A stretch of DNA of 5,898 nt, from NCBI GenBank assembly GCA_023300255.1, contig JALZWC010000948.1, positions 1-5,898 on the forward strand. The letters run 5' to 3'. The position numbers and the translations under genes are program-made. Shown one piece after another: positions 1-5,898 of the stretch. Position 1 is the first letter of the stretch; each line of letters opens with the position of its first letter. The DNA is from Saprospiraceae bacterium. Its GTDB lineage: Bacteria > Bacteroidota > Bacteroidia > Chitinophagales > Saprospiraceae. The notes beneath the pieces were generated by a model that saw nothing but the letters and a program-made list of their open reading frames with translations, was not told where the DNA came from and did not search any database.

Positions 1-151
1 AAATGAACCGTAGTACAGACTATGCTTAATTTTTTAGCGCTCCTTACAAGAAAAAATGTCGGCGCATTCTGGTTCAACTTATTTAATTCTCTTCACTTAT
101 ACATTCTTTACAATTATAAAATGGCTTCTTTTAGAAGACAAAATAAATAAT

Positions 152-964
152 ATGAAAGTATCTGCAATACACATTTACCCTATTAAATCTCTTGGTGGTA
201 TATCTTTAGATAGTGCGAATCTAACACTCCAAGGCTTAGAACATGATCGACGTTTCATGTTAACCAATAAGACGGGCGAATTCATGACCCAACGATCTAA
301 TCCAACTATGGCTTTATTAAAAACTAAAATTGAAGGGGAATTATTAGTGGTATGGGATAGTCGAGCACCAAAACATAAAATAGCCTTTCCGCTAAAACCA
401 AAACATTTCTCCAAACAACAACAAGTAGAGATATGGGAGGAGACTTGTATGGGAAATGTATTAGATAAACGTATTAATAAGTGGTTTAGTCGACACTTAA
501 ACCAAGACTGCCAATTAGTATATATGACAGAAGATTCACATAGACCTATTGATGCACGATATAGAAAAGAAGGCGAGATTGTCAGCTTTGCAGATGCCTA
601 TCCTTTTTTGTTATTAGGCGACGCTTCGATGGATGACTTGAATACTAGATTAAAAGAGCCTGTACCTACTGATAGATTTAGAGCTAATATTTTATTTAGT
701 GGAGGCACTCCGTTTGAAGAAGATAAATGGGCTAATTTTTCTATTAATACGCAACAATTTAGAGGCGTTAAGCCTTGTAGCCGGTGTCAAGTACCAAATA
801 TCAATCAACAAACTGGTAAGATGGAAAAAGAACCTAATAGAACATTAGCCACTTTCAGAGTAAGAAAAAAGAACATTAAGATGGGACAAAATGTATGCTG
901 GGAAAAGAATACGTCGAAAGGAAAAACTAGTATAGCTGTTGGAGATATAGTTAAAAAAAGGTAG
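152..964 (+). CDS. MOSC domain protein, YcbX/mARC-like
   Basis: Predicted 270-residue molybdenum-cofactor protein of the YcbX/mARC type. Known members reduce N-hydroxylated compounds or related substrates; the substrate here is unknown. The N-terminus (MKVSAIHIYPIKSLGG, then EHDRRFML and FMTQR) is the typical MOSC N-terminal beta-barrel, about residues 1-120. The MOSC domain follows, with FADAYPFLL near 146-154, DRFRANILFSG near 174-184, and the signature PCSRC with Cys209 and Cys212 followed by a TG. A cysteine of this motif is expected to ligate molybdenum. I chose the ATG at 152 because the family normally begins with this MKVSxxxIYPIKS segment. The frame stays open back to an ATG at 56, but that 32-residue hydrophobic extension has no family resemblance. 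E. coli YcbX carries a C-terminal 2Fe-2S ferredoxin domain. This protein ends after MOSC, so its electron donor must be separate. No signal peptide is seen with the chosen start, so it is probably cytoplasmic. No clear promoter or Shine-Dalgarno was found upstream. Confidence 0.9.
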   Translation: MKVSAIHIYPIKSLGGISLDSANLTLQGLEHDRRFMLTNKTGEFMTQRSNPTMALLKTKIEGELLVVWDSRAPKHKIAFPLKPKHFSKQQQVEIWEETCMGNVLDKRINKWFSRHLNQDCQLVYMTEDSHRPIDARYRKEGEIVSFADAYPFLLLGDASMDDLNTRLKEPVPTDRFRANILFSGGTPFEEDKWANFSINTQQFRGVKPCSRCQVPNINQQTGKMEKEPNRTLATFRVRKKNIKMGQNVCWEKNTSKGKTSIAVGDIVKKR

Positions 965-974
965 AATAATTTGG

Positions 975-1008
975 CTAGTGTCTAGTAAGTCTAGTAAGTC
1001 TAGTAGCT
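975..1008. repeat. Short 9-bp tandem repeat (CTAGTAAGT)
   Basis: Just after the MOSC stop codon, the unit CTAGTAAGT occurs perfectly at 982-990 and 991-999. It is flanked by a degenerate unit on each side (CTAGTGT at 975-981 and CTAGTAGCT at 1000-1008). It is non-coding and places four CTAG tetramers within about 30 bp. It most likely arose by replication slippage. No function can be assigned. Confidence 0.7.
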
Positions 1009-1168
1009 ACCTGATAAGGAGTAATACTATGTGAACTATATATCTATGTGGTAAATTCGTCAACATTATATGTGTTTTCCCCCAATTCTTTACACACTCA
1101 TAAAATATCTAATGACCTATGGGCTATGACACACTTTATTTCTTATTCCAAAACACCCCTAATTATAA

Positions 1169-1197
1169 AAGGCTTGACAGTTATCCCGTCAAGCCTT
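1169..1197. terminator. Bidirectional intrinsic terminator
   Basis: A perfect 10-bp stem is formed by AAGGCTTGAC (1169-1178) and GTCAAGCCTT (1188-1197) with a 9-nt loop. On the plus strand it is followed by CTATTTTTAG; on the minus strand by TTATAATT, which continues the T-run of the stem. It lies between the convergent MOSC gene and DUF1573 lipoprotein gene, about 205 bp and 47 bp from their stop codons. It can therefore end transcription from both sides. A smaller hairpin, AGTAGC-aaa-GCTACT (1211-1225), lies between it and the lipoprotein stop. Confidence 0.85.
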
Positions 1198-1243
1198 CTA
1201 TTTTTAGAGAAGTAGCAAAGCTACTCACTTTATATTTTCTTAA

Positions 1244-1762
1244 TTACTTACCTGGCTCCTCTACTTTGTTTACTTGACCTTTAATCGTCAAGAAAGTTTG
1301 AGCAGGCTCTGTATTAGCCGTTAAAGTCACACGTTTACTTTGATTTCCACTCTTATTACTAGAATCAAATCGTACCATGATCTCACTAGTTTCTCCTGGT
1401 GCGATAGGCTCCTTCGGCCATTCTGGAACAGTACATCCACAAGATCCTTTTGCATCACTAATGATTAAAGGCTCTGTACCTGTGTTTGTAAATTTATAAG
1501 CATGCTCTACTTTCTCACCTGAAGTGACTGTACCAAAATCAAATTCTGCAGCTGGAAATGCCATTACTGTTGTTGGACCTGCTGGCGCTGCTGGTGTTGC
1601 AGGCGCTGCTGGTGTTGCCATTGGTGCTGCAGGAGCCGCTGGAGCTGGATTAGCTTCAACTGCTTGACGAGCTGCATCTCTTACTGATGTATCACCACCA
1701 CCACAAGCTACTACAAATAAACTTGCTACTAAAAGGCTAAAAAAAGCAATTCTAAGTTTCAT
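1244..1762 (-). CDS. DUF1573 domain lipoprotein
   Basis: A 172-residue predicted lipoprotein. Residues 1-19 are a signal peptide (MKLR followed by a hydrophobic core) ending in a VVAC lipobox with Cys20. Export and lipid anchoring are therefore expected, followed by a GGG stretch. Residues about 39-65 form a low-complexity Ala/Pro linker made of near-repeats of PAAPA and TPAAP. Residues about 70-165 form one DUF1573 domain, an Ig-like beta-sandwich fold: FDFGTV, then YKFTNTGTEPLII, a GSCGCTVPEWP segment with Cys108 and Cys110, and APGETSEIMVRFD. DUF1573 proteins are abundant in Bacteroidota and lack a settled function; a role in the envelope is inference. The start is the ATG at 1762, directly before the signal peptide, with an A/T-rich leader and no Shine-Dalgarno. 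The gene is downstream of pullulanase on the same strand but 177 bp away, with its own promoter candidate and a terminator beyond its stop. It is probably monocistronic. Confidence 0.92.
   Translation of the reverse strand: MKLRIAFFSLLVASLFVVACGGGDTSVRDAARQAVEANPAPAAPAAPMATPAAPATPAAPAGPTTVMAFPAAEFDFGTVTSGEKVEHAYKFTNTGTEPLIISDAKGSCGCTVPEWPKEPIAPGETSEIMVRFDSSNKSGNQSKRVTLTANTEPAQTFLTIKGQVNKVEEPGK
1584..1618. repeat. 17-bp direct repeat in the lipoprotein linker
   Basis: The sequence GGCGCTGCTGGTGTTGC occurs perfectly at 1584-1600 and again at 1602-1618, an 18-bp period (six codons). Related but degraded copies follow toward 1650. It encodes part of the Ala/Pro-rich linker of the DUF1573 lipoprotein and is much richer in G and C than its surroundings. 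The in-frame period suggests the linker grew by slippage. Confidence 0.8.
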
Positions 1763-1863
1763 TTTTTAAATTTTAAAATTCTATGAAATTAAATAGGAAT
1801 AACGAAATACAAAAATAGTTTTTTTTTCTATATCTCGGAATAGTCATTTTGTCTGACATGTTG

Positions 1864-1898
1864 CAAAGGTAATACCAACAAGGCATTATAGCTCTCAA
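1864..1898 (-). promoter_or_regulatory. Candidate Bacteroidota promoter for the DUF1573 lipoprotein gene
   Basis: On the minus strand, TACCTTTG (plus-strand 1864-1871) matches the -7 consensus TAnnTTTG exactly. A possible -33 TTG lies at plus-strand 1896-1898. The spacer of 24 nt is slightly longer than usual, which weakens the call. Transcription would begin near 1857, giving a leader of roughly 95 nt before the ATG at 1762. The element sits in the gap after the pullulanase stop, consistent with separate transcription. Confidence 0.45.
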
Positions 1899-1938
1899 TG
1901 ATTTTTAAATTTTGTTAATAAGGTGTTAATCGAATCCA

Positions 1939-3885
1939 TTATTCCCTAAATAATAGCATAGCAGTGCTATAGTCAACTACTAAATAAGATCCAGCTATTG
2001 TATAGAGTCCTTCTTCATTAATATCTTCTCCATCCAATGCTACCATCCATTGTCCCTTAGGTATGTCTATTCTTTTCGCTTCTTGACTACCGTTAAATAC
2101 AACTAAAATTTCTTTCCAAGCATCTTTACTTTCCGCTCCTTTCAGTAAATAGGCCACTACTCCACTTTCTTTTATAGTTAAGAAAAAAAGATTTTCTTGT
2201 ATCATTTCTGTGGTAGGCATTCGGAAAGCAGGATGATTCTTACGTAGCAATATTAGCTGCTGATAAAACTTTACTACATTTAAATATTTAGATTTTCTAG
2301 ACCAATCAATTTGGTTGATAGAATCAGGAGATTTATAGGAATTTTCTATTCCATTTTTAGTTCGAAGCATTTCTACGCCAGCATGTAAAAAGGGAATACC
2401 TTGAGAAGTCAATACAATTGTATTTGCTAAAATGTGCATTTTCACACGATCCGCATCTGTAATATCGGGTTGGGAATTAAGCAATCTGTCCCACAAAGTA
2501 TGGTTATCATGACAAGATGCATAGTTGACTGTTTGAATCGGTTGTGTAGCCCAAGGGGTCTTAGAATAGTCAACTTTATCATAATCTATCTGAGAATGAG
2601 TAGTAGCAGCAACGATTCCAAACTTTATACTTTCTTCCAGCCCTTTTTTACCACTTGCAAATCCAGTATCCTCAGGGGAAAACACTTGTCCTTTTATTGC
2701 ATCTCTCATATCATCACTAAAAGCAGCGATCCCTTTCATCTGATTCATGTGCTTTTTCACAGCCCGTTGTTCCTCTGATAAAGGGGAATCTCCACCTGTC
2801 CATCCTTCTCCATAAACAAAAATAGTCGGGTCTATTTCAGCTAAAACTTCCGTTATCTGATTCATTGTTGTGATATCATGAATCCCCATCAAATCAAAAC
2901 GAAAACCATCAATATGATATTCCTCTGCCCAGTACCTAACAGAATCAATCATAAATTTCCGCATCATTGGACGTTCTGATGCCGTTTCATTTCCACAACC
3001 AGAAGCATTAGAAAAACCATTTTTTTCATCTTGTCGATAATAATATCCTGGAACTAATTGATTAAAATTAGAGGCTCCAGTATGTCCTGTGTGATTATAA
3101 ACCACATCTAATATTACCCTCAATCCATTTTGATGTAAGGTTTGTACCAATTTTTTAAATTCTCGAATGCGAACGGCACCATCTTCTGGATTAGTAGAAT
3201 AACTTCCTTCTGGTACATTATAATTTTGAGGATCATATCCCCAGTTATAGGCGTTCTCCTCTGGCTTACCTTCATCAATGGTAAAGAAATCATAGGAAGG
3301 CAGCAAATGAATATGGGTAACTCCTAATGATTTAATATGATCCAATCCTGTTGATAGGTCTTCTGCATTTTTCGTATTCAATTCCGTTAAGCCTAAAAAT
3401 TTACCTTTATGCTGAATACCAGAATGTTTCTCTATAGAAAGATCTCGTACATGTAATTCATAAATAATTATATCCGTAAATTTCTCCAAAAATGGCCGCG
3501 TATCATTTTCCCAATTACTTGGATTTGTTTTACCAAAATTAATAACCTGCCCTCTTAAACCATTAGTACCTACTGCTTTAGCATATGGATCAGGAACTTC
3601 TGCTTTCCATTCTCCCAATACTTCTGCTTGAAAGGTGTAATATCTTCCAATTAAATTTTCTGTAACAATTCCTTCCCATACCCCTTCTGTTGTTTTATCT
3701 AAATAAATGGTATTTATTAAATTATTACCTATGGCATTGGAATAAAGCTTTAATCTCAATTGACTAGCCGACGGAGCCCATACTTTAAAAGTAGAGGCTG
3801 TAGCTCCATAAGTCAAGCCTAAATCAGCTCCACTATAAGAAGGGTAATCAATATAAGGACCAACTATAAATAAATTGTTTTCCAT
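1939..3885 (-). CDS. pulA: Type I pullulanase (GH13 debranching enzyme)
   Basis: A 648-residue enzyme predicted to hydrolyse alpha-1,6 branch linkages in pullulan, glycogen and branched dextrins. An N-terminal CBM48-like module (about 22-105, with FKVWAPSA) precedes the GH13 catalytic barrel (about 135-550) and a C-terminal beta domain. Family landmarks: YNWGYDP at 213-219, diagnostic of type I pullulanases; DVVYNH at 260-265 (region I); GFRFDLMG with the predicted nucleophile Asp331 (region II); YGEGW with the predicted general acid Glu360 (region III); and CHDN with Asp460 stabilising the transition state (region IV). All catalytic residues are present and the length is normal. The start MENNLF has no signal peptide or lipobox, so the enzyme should act in the cytoplasm, on glycogen or imported maltodextrins. 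It differs in this from the surface enzymes of Sus-like loci. No other glucan gene is visible; its upstream neighbour is divergent and unrelated. No TAnnTTTG promoter or Shine-Dalgarno was found upstream. Its upstream region is shared with the secreted protein gene. Confidence 0.96.
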   Translation of the reverse strand: MENNLFIVGPYIDYPSYSGADLGLTYGATASTFKVWAPSASQLRLKLYSNAIGNNLINTIYLDKTTEGVWEGIVTENLIGRYYTFQAEVLGEWKAEVPDPYAKAVGTNGLRGQVINFGKTNPSNWENDTRPFLEKFTDIIIYELHVRDLSIEKHSGIQHKGKFLGLTELNTKNAEDLSTGLDHIKSLGVTHIHLLPSYDFFTIDEGKPEENAYNWGYDPQNYNVPEGSYSTNPEDGAVRIREFKKLVQTLHQNGLRVILDVVYNHTGHTGASNFNQLVPGYYYRQDEKNGFSNASGCGNETASERPMMRKFMIDSVRYWAEEYHIDGFRFDLMGIHDITTMNQITEVLAEIDPTIFVYGEGWTGGDSPLSEEQRAVKKHMNQMKGIAAFSDDMRDAIKGQVFSPEDTGFASGKKGLEESIKFGIVAATTHSQIDYDKVDYSKTPWATQPIQTVNYASCHDNHTLWDRLLNSQPDITDADRVKMHILANTIVLTSQGIPFLHAGVEMLRTKNGIENSYKSPDSINQIDWSRKSKYLNVVKFYQQLILLRKNHPAFRMPTTEMIQENLFFLTIKESGVVAYLLKGAESKDAWKEILVVFNGSQEAKRIDIPKGQWMVALDGEDINEEGLYTIAGSYLVVDYSTAMLLFRE

Positions 3886-4132
3886 CTTTTTGTTACGCTT
3901 TAATTATTTTTTTTTAACGACTATTAAATACAATTAATTAATATTCAATAATTAACACTATAAAAACATCCTTCATACTTCTTTTAGTCCATAATATATA
4001 AAGTCAGTTCTTAAACTTATGCTGTCACAATAACAGTATAAATTAAAAATTATTTTTTAATATACGACTTATATTGCATTATTATATAGTCCATTACTAC
4101 ACTTCTTTTAACTACAACTCCCCTCAACCCCT

Positions 4133-4161
4133 ATTTTGTACGCCATAATAAAATTTTGTAC
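4133..4161 (+). repeat. 9-bp direct repeats 20 bp apart
   Basis: ATTTTGTAC occurs at 4133-4141 and 4153-4161, exactly 20 bp apart, about two helical turns. The downstream copy contains the proposed -33 element. The core TTTGTAC also appears in reverse at 4286-4292. Such phasing is compatible with regulator binding, but the motif is AT-rich and could recur by chance. Confidence 0.5.
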
Positions 4162-4282
4162 CCTAGGTATGTTAGATACCTACTTTTGGAAATGATCAAG
4201 CTATTACTAGCAACTCAACAAGAAAGAATTCCGAAGACAATTTTCTACAAAAAAAATCCTCCAAGACTACAAAATTTTATTA
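4146..4282. repeat. 15-bp perfect inverted repeat bounding 137 bp
   Basis: TAATAAAATTTTGTA at 4146-4160 is matched by its exact reverse complement at 4268-4282, separated by 107 bp. The core AAAATTTT is itself palindromic, which eases matching, but the flanking bases also agree. The arrangement resembles a tiny element with terminal inverted repeats. No target duplication is obvious, and no transposase is present in the window. It may instead be regulatory or coincidental. Confidence 0.45.
4155..4188 (+). promoter_or_regulatory. Candidate Bacteroidota promoter with a palindrome in its spacer
   Basis: TTTG at 4155-4158 (-33) and TACTTTTG at 4181-4188 (exact TAnnTTTG -7 box) are separated by 22 nt, within the usual range. 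It reads toward the secreted-protein gene, with transcription expected near 4195. A perfect inverted repeat, TAGGTAT (4164-4170) and ATACCTA (4176-4182) with a 5-nt gap, fills the spacer and overlaps the -7 box. That is the usual place for a repressor operator. No other clear TAnnTTTG box lies between here and the ATG at 4515. Confidence 0.45.
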
Positions 4283-4392
4283 GAAGTACAAACAAAACTT
4301 CCAACTTAGTACCCCAAAAAAGCAAGTAATAAATTCAAGAGTTTCATTACGCAGGCTATCACACATTACCCAAATTAAATTAAATTTATTAC

Positions 4393-4409
4393 AAGTAGTT
4401 CTACTACTT
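4393..4409 (+). other. Perfect 7-bp hairpin in the probable leader
   Basis: AAGTAGT (4393-4399) pairs with ACTACTT (4403-4409) around a 3-nt loop. It lies about 105 nt before the start codon of the secreted protein. No T-run follows, so it is not a typical terminator. It could be a leader structure or mRNA stabiliser, but the stem is AT-rich and weak. Confidence 0.4.
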
Positions 4410-4514
4410 AAGGAATAAAAATAACTACGCTCTATTTACTTGTTCTGCTTTCAAACAAAAAGAACAGTATAGATAGGTCTAGTTTATTCCTACCATGATT
4501 GCAAATTATTAACC

Positions 4515-5898
4515 ATGAAAAGAAATTTCTTAATGCTCTGCTTTTTGGTGTTGTATGCTGTAGCCAATGCTATGGAACCAACTTACATCATTGATTTTGA
4601 AAAAGACGAACCCGTCATTAATTTTATAAGTGACCAACTTGTCGAGGTGACAGGCAATGTACTTACTAATGACGCTAGTAGACTAGATGCTGGATTCGAC
4701 TACAAGATTACATTGAATATAACTGGAGGTCCTGAAGGAGGTAGTCCCATTAATTTTCTCACAAGAGATAATCTGGGAAGCGCTCAACTTGGAGCGTCAA
4801 AATTTGATACAGAAAAAGTGTCTAGAGGTCTTTGCGGTGGAGATATAGCACTTTGCTATGCCTTTAAAGGAAGAGACGAAAGTGCTACTGGACAATATAC
4901 TTATCTTAGAGATCCTAGTTCTAAAATGCGTTTCACCTTAGAATTTGATAACAATATAAGTTTAGAAAATATAACTTATACGCTTGGTGATATGGATTAT
5001 AACTTTGTTGGCGGACAAAATTCTGTTAGTGGGCAGGGGGCTACTTGTGATGGTTTTGGTGATTTAAACAATTATGGTTGCCGATATTCTTATATAGATC
5101 AAATTACGGTAGTTTCTGGCGCTGGTAGTAATGAATATAACATTCCTGATCCGACAATGATTCAGCAGGCTGATACAGATAGATTCTATGCAAAATTTCC
5201 AGATGCTAATAACAATCAACGAATAGATACGCAAGATGATGGTCGGATTCCTGGGGACAATGCCTCTGGAAATATTAGCATCTATAATGCTAATAATATC
5301 GGTAAACAAATCATTTTTGAATATAGCGATCCAGGCTTTGGTTTAGAAAATGATCCAGATGGATTTCATGATTTTGACTCTTATAATCAACTAATGTCCT
5401 TTCTTACAGGAATGACTTTTGATGAAGTAGAATGCTCTATGTCTGATATTGATGTATCTATCCAAGATGATACTTATCCATTTACACTTTTGACTGCCTC
5501 CACTACAGTCAACGATAATAGAACGCTTACTTACCAATGGCAGTCTAGCACTGTAAATTGTGAAGAAGGGTTTACGGATATTGCTAATGCTACCGCTGCT
5601 AGCTACTCTCCAACTGGTCTTACAACAGCTAGTTTCTTTAGAGTTTTAATTACGGAGCATGCTGGGGAAGAAGCTATTTGCACGAATCCTTCACCTTGTA
5701 TTCCTTTAGGTTTTATTAGTGGTTGTGTCCATGAAGATGTGAATAGAGATGGAATTAAGGATGGATTAGACATTGCTATGGAAGGCGTAGGTATTACGCT
5801 TTATAACTGCAGTGATAGAGATAATGCGATCACTACTATTACTACCGACGAAAATGGGGAATATGGATTTTATGGACTAGCTAATGGAAATTATATTA
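4515..5898 (+). CDS. Secreted multidomain surface protein with SdrD_B-like module (3' end outside window)
   Basis: An open frame of 461 residues that continues past the window. Residues 1-19 form a signal peptide: MKRN, a hydrophobic core, and a likely ANA cleavage site before Met20. Residues about 25-305 look like a beta-rich extracellular domain. They include LENITYTLGDMD (150-161) and YIDQITVVSG (193-202), a pattern like the DID/DxVTV segments in secreted proteins that carry SdrD_B modules, plus a D-x-N-x-N-x-x-x-D loop at 230-238. Residues about 315-395 resemble an Ig-like module common in Bacteroidota (TYQWQSS at 339-345, then TDIANATAASYSPTGL). Residues 399-461 begin an SdrD_B/Cna-B-like domain: GFISGCVHEDVNRDG, a calcium-loop-like D-x-N-x-D-G-x-x-D at 408-416, then GVGITLYNC and ENGEYGFYGLANGNY. 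Paired cysteines (107/114, 178/189) suggest disulfides. The likely role is adhesin, matrix or other surface protein. A C-terminal type IX secretion tail or gliding-type anchor is expected in such proteins but cannot be seen. There is no Shine-Dalgarno. The exact function is unknown. Confidence 0.88.
   Translation, partial: MKRNFLMLCFLVLYAVANAMEPTYIIDFEKDEPVINFISDQLVEVTGNVLTNDASRLDAGFDYKITLNITGGPEGGSPINFLTRDNLGSAQLGASKFDTEKVSRGLCGGDIALCYAFKGRDESATGQYTYLRDPSSKMRFTLEFDNNISLENITYTLGDMDYNFVGGQNSVSGQGATCDGFGDLNNYGCRYSYIDQITVVSGAGSNEYNIPDPTMIQQADTDRFYAKFPDANNNQRIDTQDDGRIPGDNASGNISIYNANNIGKQIIFEYSDPGFGLENDPDGFHDFDSYNQLMSFLTGMTFDEVECSMSDIDVSIQDDTYPFTLLTASTTVNDNRTLTYQWQSSTVNCEEGFTDIANATAASYSPTGLTTASFFRVLITEHAGEEAICTNPSPCIPLGFISGCVHEDVNRDGIKDGLDIAMEGVGITLYNCSDRDNAITTITTDENGEYGFYGLANGNYI

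Larger units (their letters stand above)
3886..4514. other. Long divergent intergenic region with repeats and a promoter candidate
   Basis: This 629-bp AT-rich stretch lies between the divergent pullulanase and secreted-protein genes. It carries no gene I can support. Nothing stands out in 3886-4015 beyond A/T tracts; a weak imperfect hairpin with 8-bp arms containing one G-U pair lies at 4018-4040. The stretch 4133-4290 holds a promoter candidate, a palindrome, direct repeats and a 15-bp inverted repeat, each listed separately. A 45-codon ORF (4192-4329) has no recognisable product. From 4330 to 4514 there is a hairpin (4393-4409) and a spaced 6-bp inverted repeat (TGTTCT at 4441-4446, AGAACA at 4461-4466). 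If the promoter at 4155-4188 serves the secreted protein, its leader is about 320 nt, unusually long. Confidence 0.7.

Noticed and set aside
1..29. Possible C-terminal tail of an upstream gene (frame 3 open until TAA at 27-29)
   Set aside because: Only about eight codons are visible, with no recognisable sequence and no way to distinguish them from chance.
56..151. Upstream in-frame extension of the MOSC gene from an ATG at 56
   Set aside because: The 32 extra residues form a hydrophobic stretch unlike any MOSC N-terminus, while the family start MKVSAIHIYPIKS lies exactly at 152. A membrane-anchored form is possible but unsupported.
175..414. Minus-strand 79-codon frame
   Set aside because: It lies wholly inside the well-supported MOSC gene and resembles no family.
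975..1008. CRISPR-like repeats
   Set aside because: The units are 9 bp and directly adjacent, with no spacers and no cas genes.
2434..2778. Plus-strand 114-codon frame
   Set aside because: It is antisense to the catalytic part of pullulanase and has the composition of a shadow frame.
3142..3327. Plus-strand 61-codon frame
   Set aside because: It is antisense to conserved pullulanase sequence (YNWGYDP region), with no independent support.
3886..3960. Promoter for the pullulanase gene
   Set aside because: No TAnnTTTG match is present on the minus strand here. The A/T tracts alone are not enough to call a promoter.
4018..4040. Hairpin as a terminator or operator
   Set aside because: The stem contains a G-U pair and is AT-rich, no T-run follows, and it lies between divergent genes where no transcript should end.
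5064..5309. Minus-strand 81-codon frame
   Set aside because: It is antisense to the secreted-protein gene, whose signal peptide and domains are convincing. The Ile-rich composition is typical of a shadow frame.

Overview
The window is AT-rich chromosomal DNA that looks like Bacteroidota, possibly the Saprospiria branch (inference). Four things point that way: start codons lack Shine-Dalgarno sequences and sit behind A/T-rich leaders; two promoter candidates match the Bacteroidota TAnnTTTG -7 box; there is a short DUF1573 lipoprotein; and there is a large secreted protein combining an Ig-like YQWQ module with an SdrD_B-like module. No RNA gene, CRISPR array, complete mobile element or phage gene is visible.

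Layout. Positions 152-964 (+) encode a stand-alone YcbX/mARC-type MOSC protein, presumably a molybdenum-cofactor enzyme. A short intergenic stretch with a 9-bp tandem repeat follows, then a strong bidirectional hairpin terminator at 1169-1197 that separates it from two minus-strand genes. These are a DUF1573 lipoprotein (1244-1762) and, upstream of it in the reading direction, a cytoplasmic type I pullulanase (1939-3885). The 177-bp gap between them holds a promoter candidate, so the lipoprotein is probably transcribed on its own.

A 629-bp divergent intergenic region (3886-4514) separates pullulanase from a plus-strand secreted protein. That protein starts at 4515 and runs off the window, with 461 residues visible. 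This intergenic region holds the least explained material: a promoter candidate whose spacer contains a perfect 7-bp palindrome, a 9-mer repeated exactly 20 bp apart, a 15-bp inverted repeat bounding about 137 bp, a 45-codon ORF of doubtful status, and a hairpin in the probable leader.

The genes do not form one pathway. Pullulanase serves intracellular alpha-glucan or glycogen debranching, the MOSC protein is an oxidoreductase of unknown substrate, the lipoprotein is of unknown function, and the secreted protein is probably a surface or matrix protein. No new defence or other system could be supported. The intergenic elements and the incomplete secreted protein deserve the second look.
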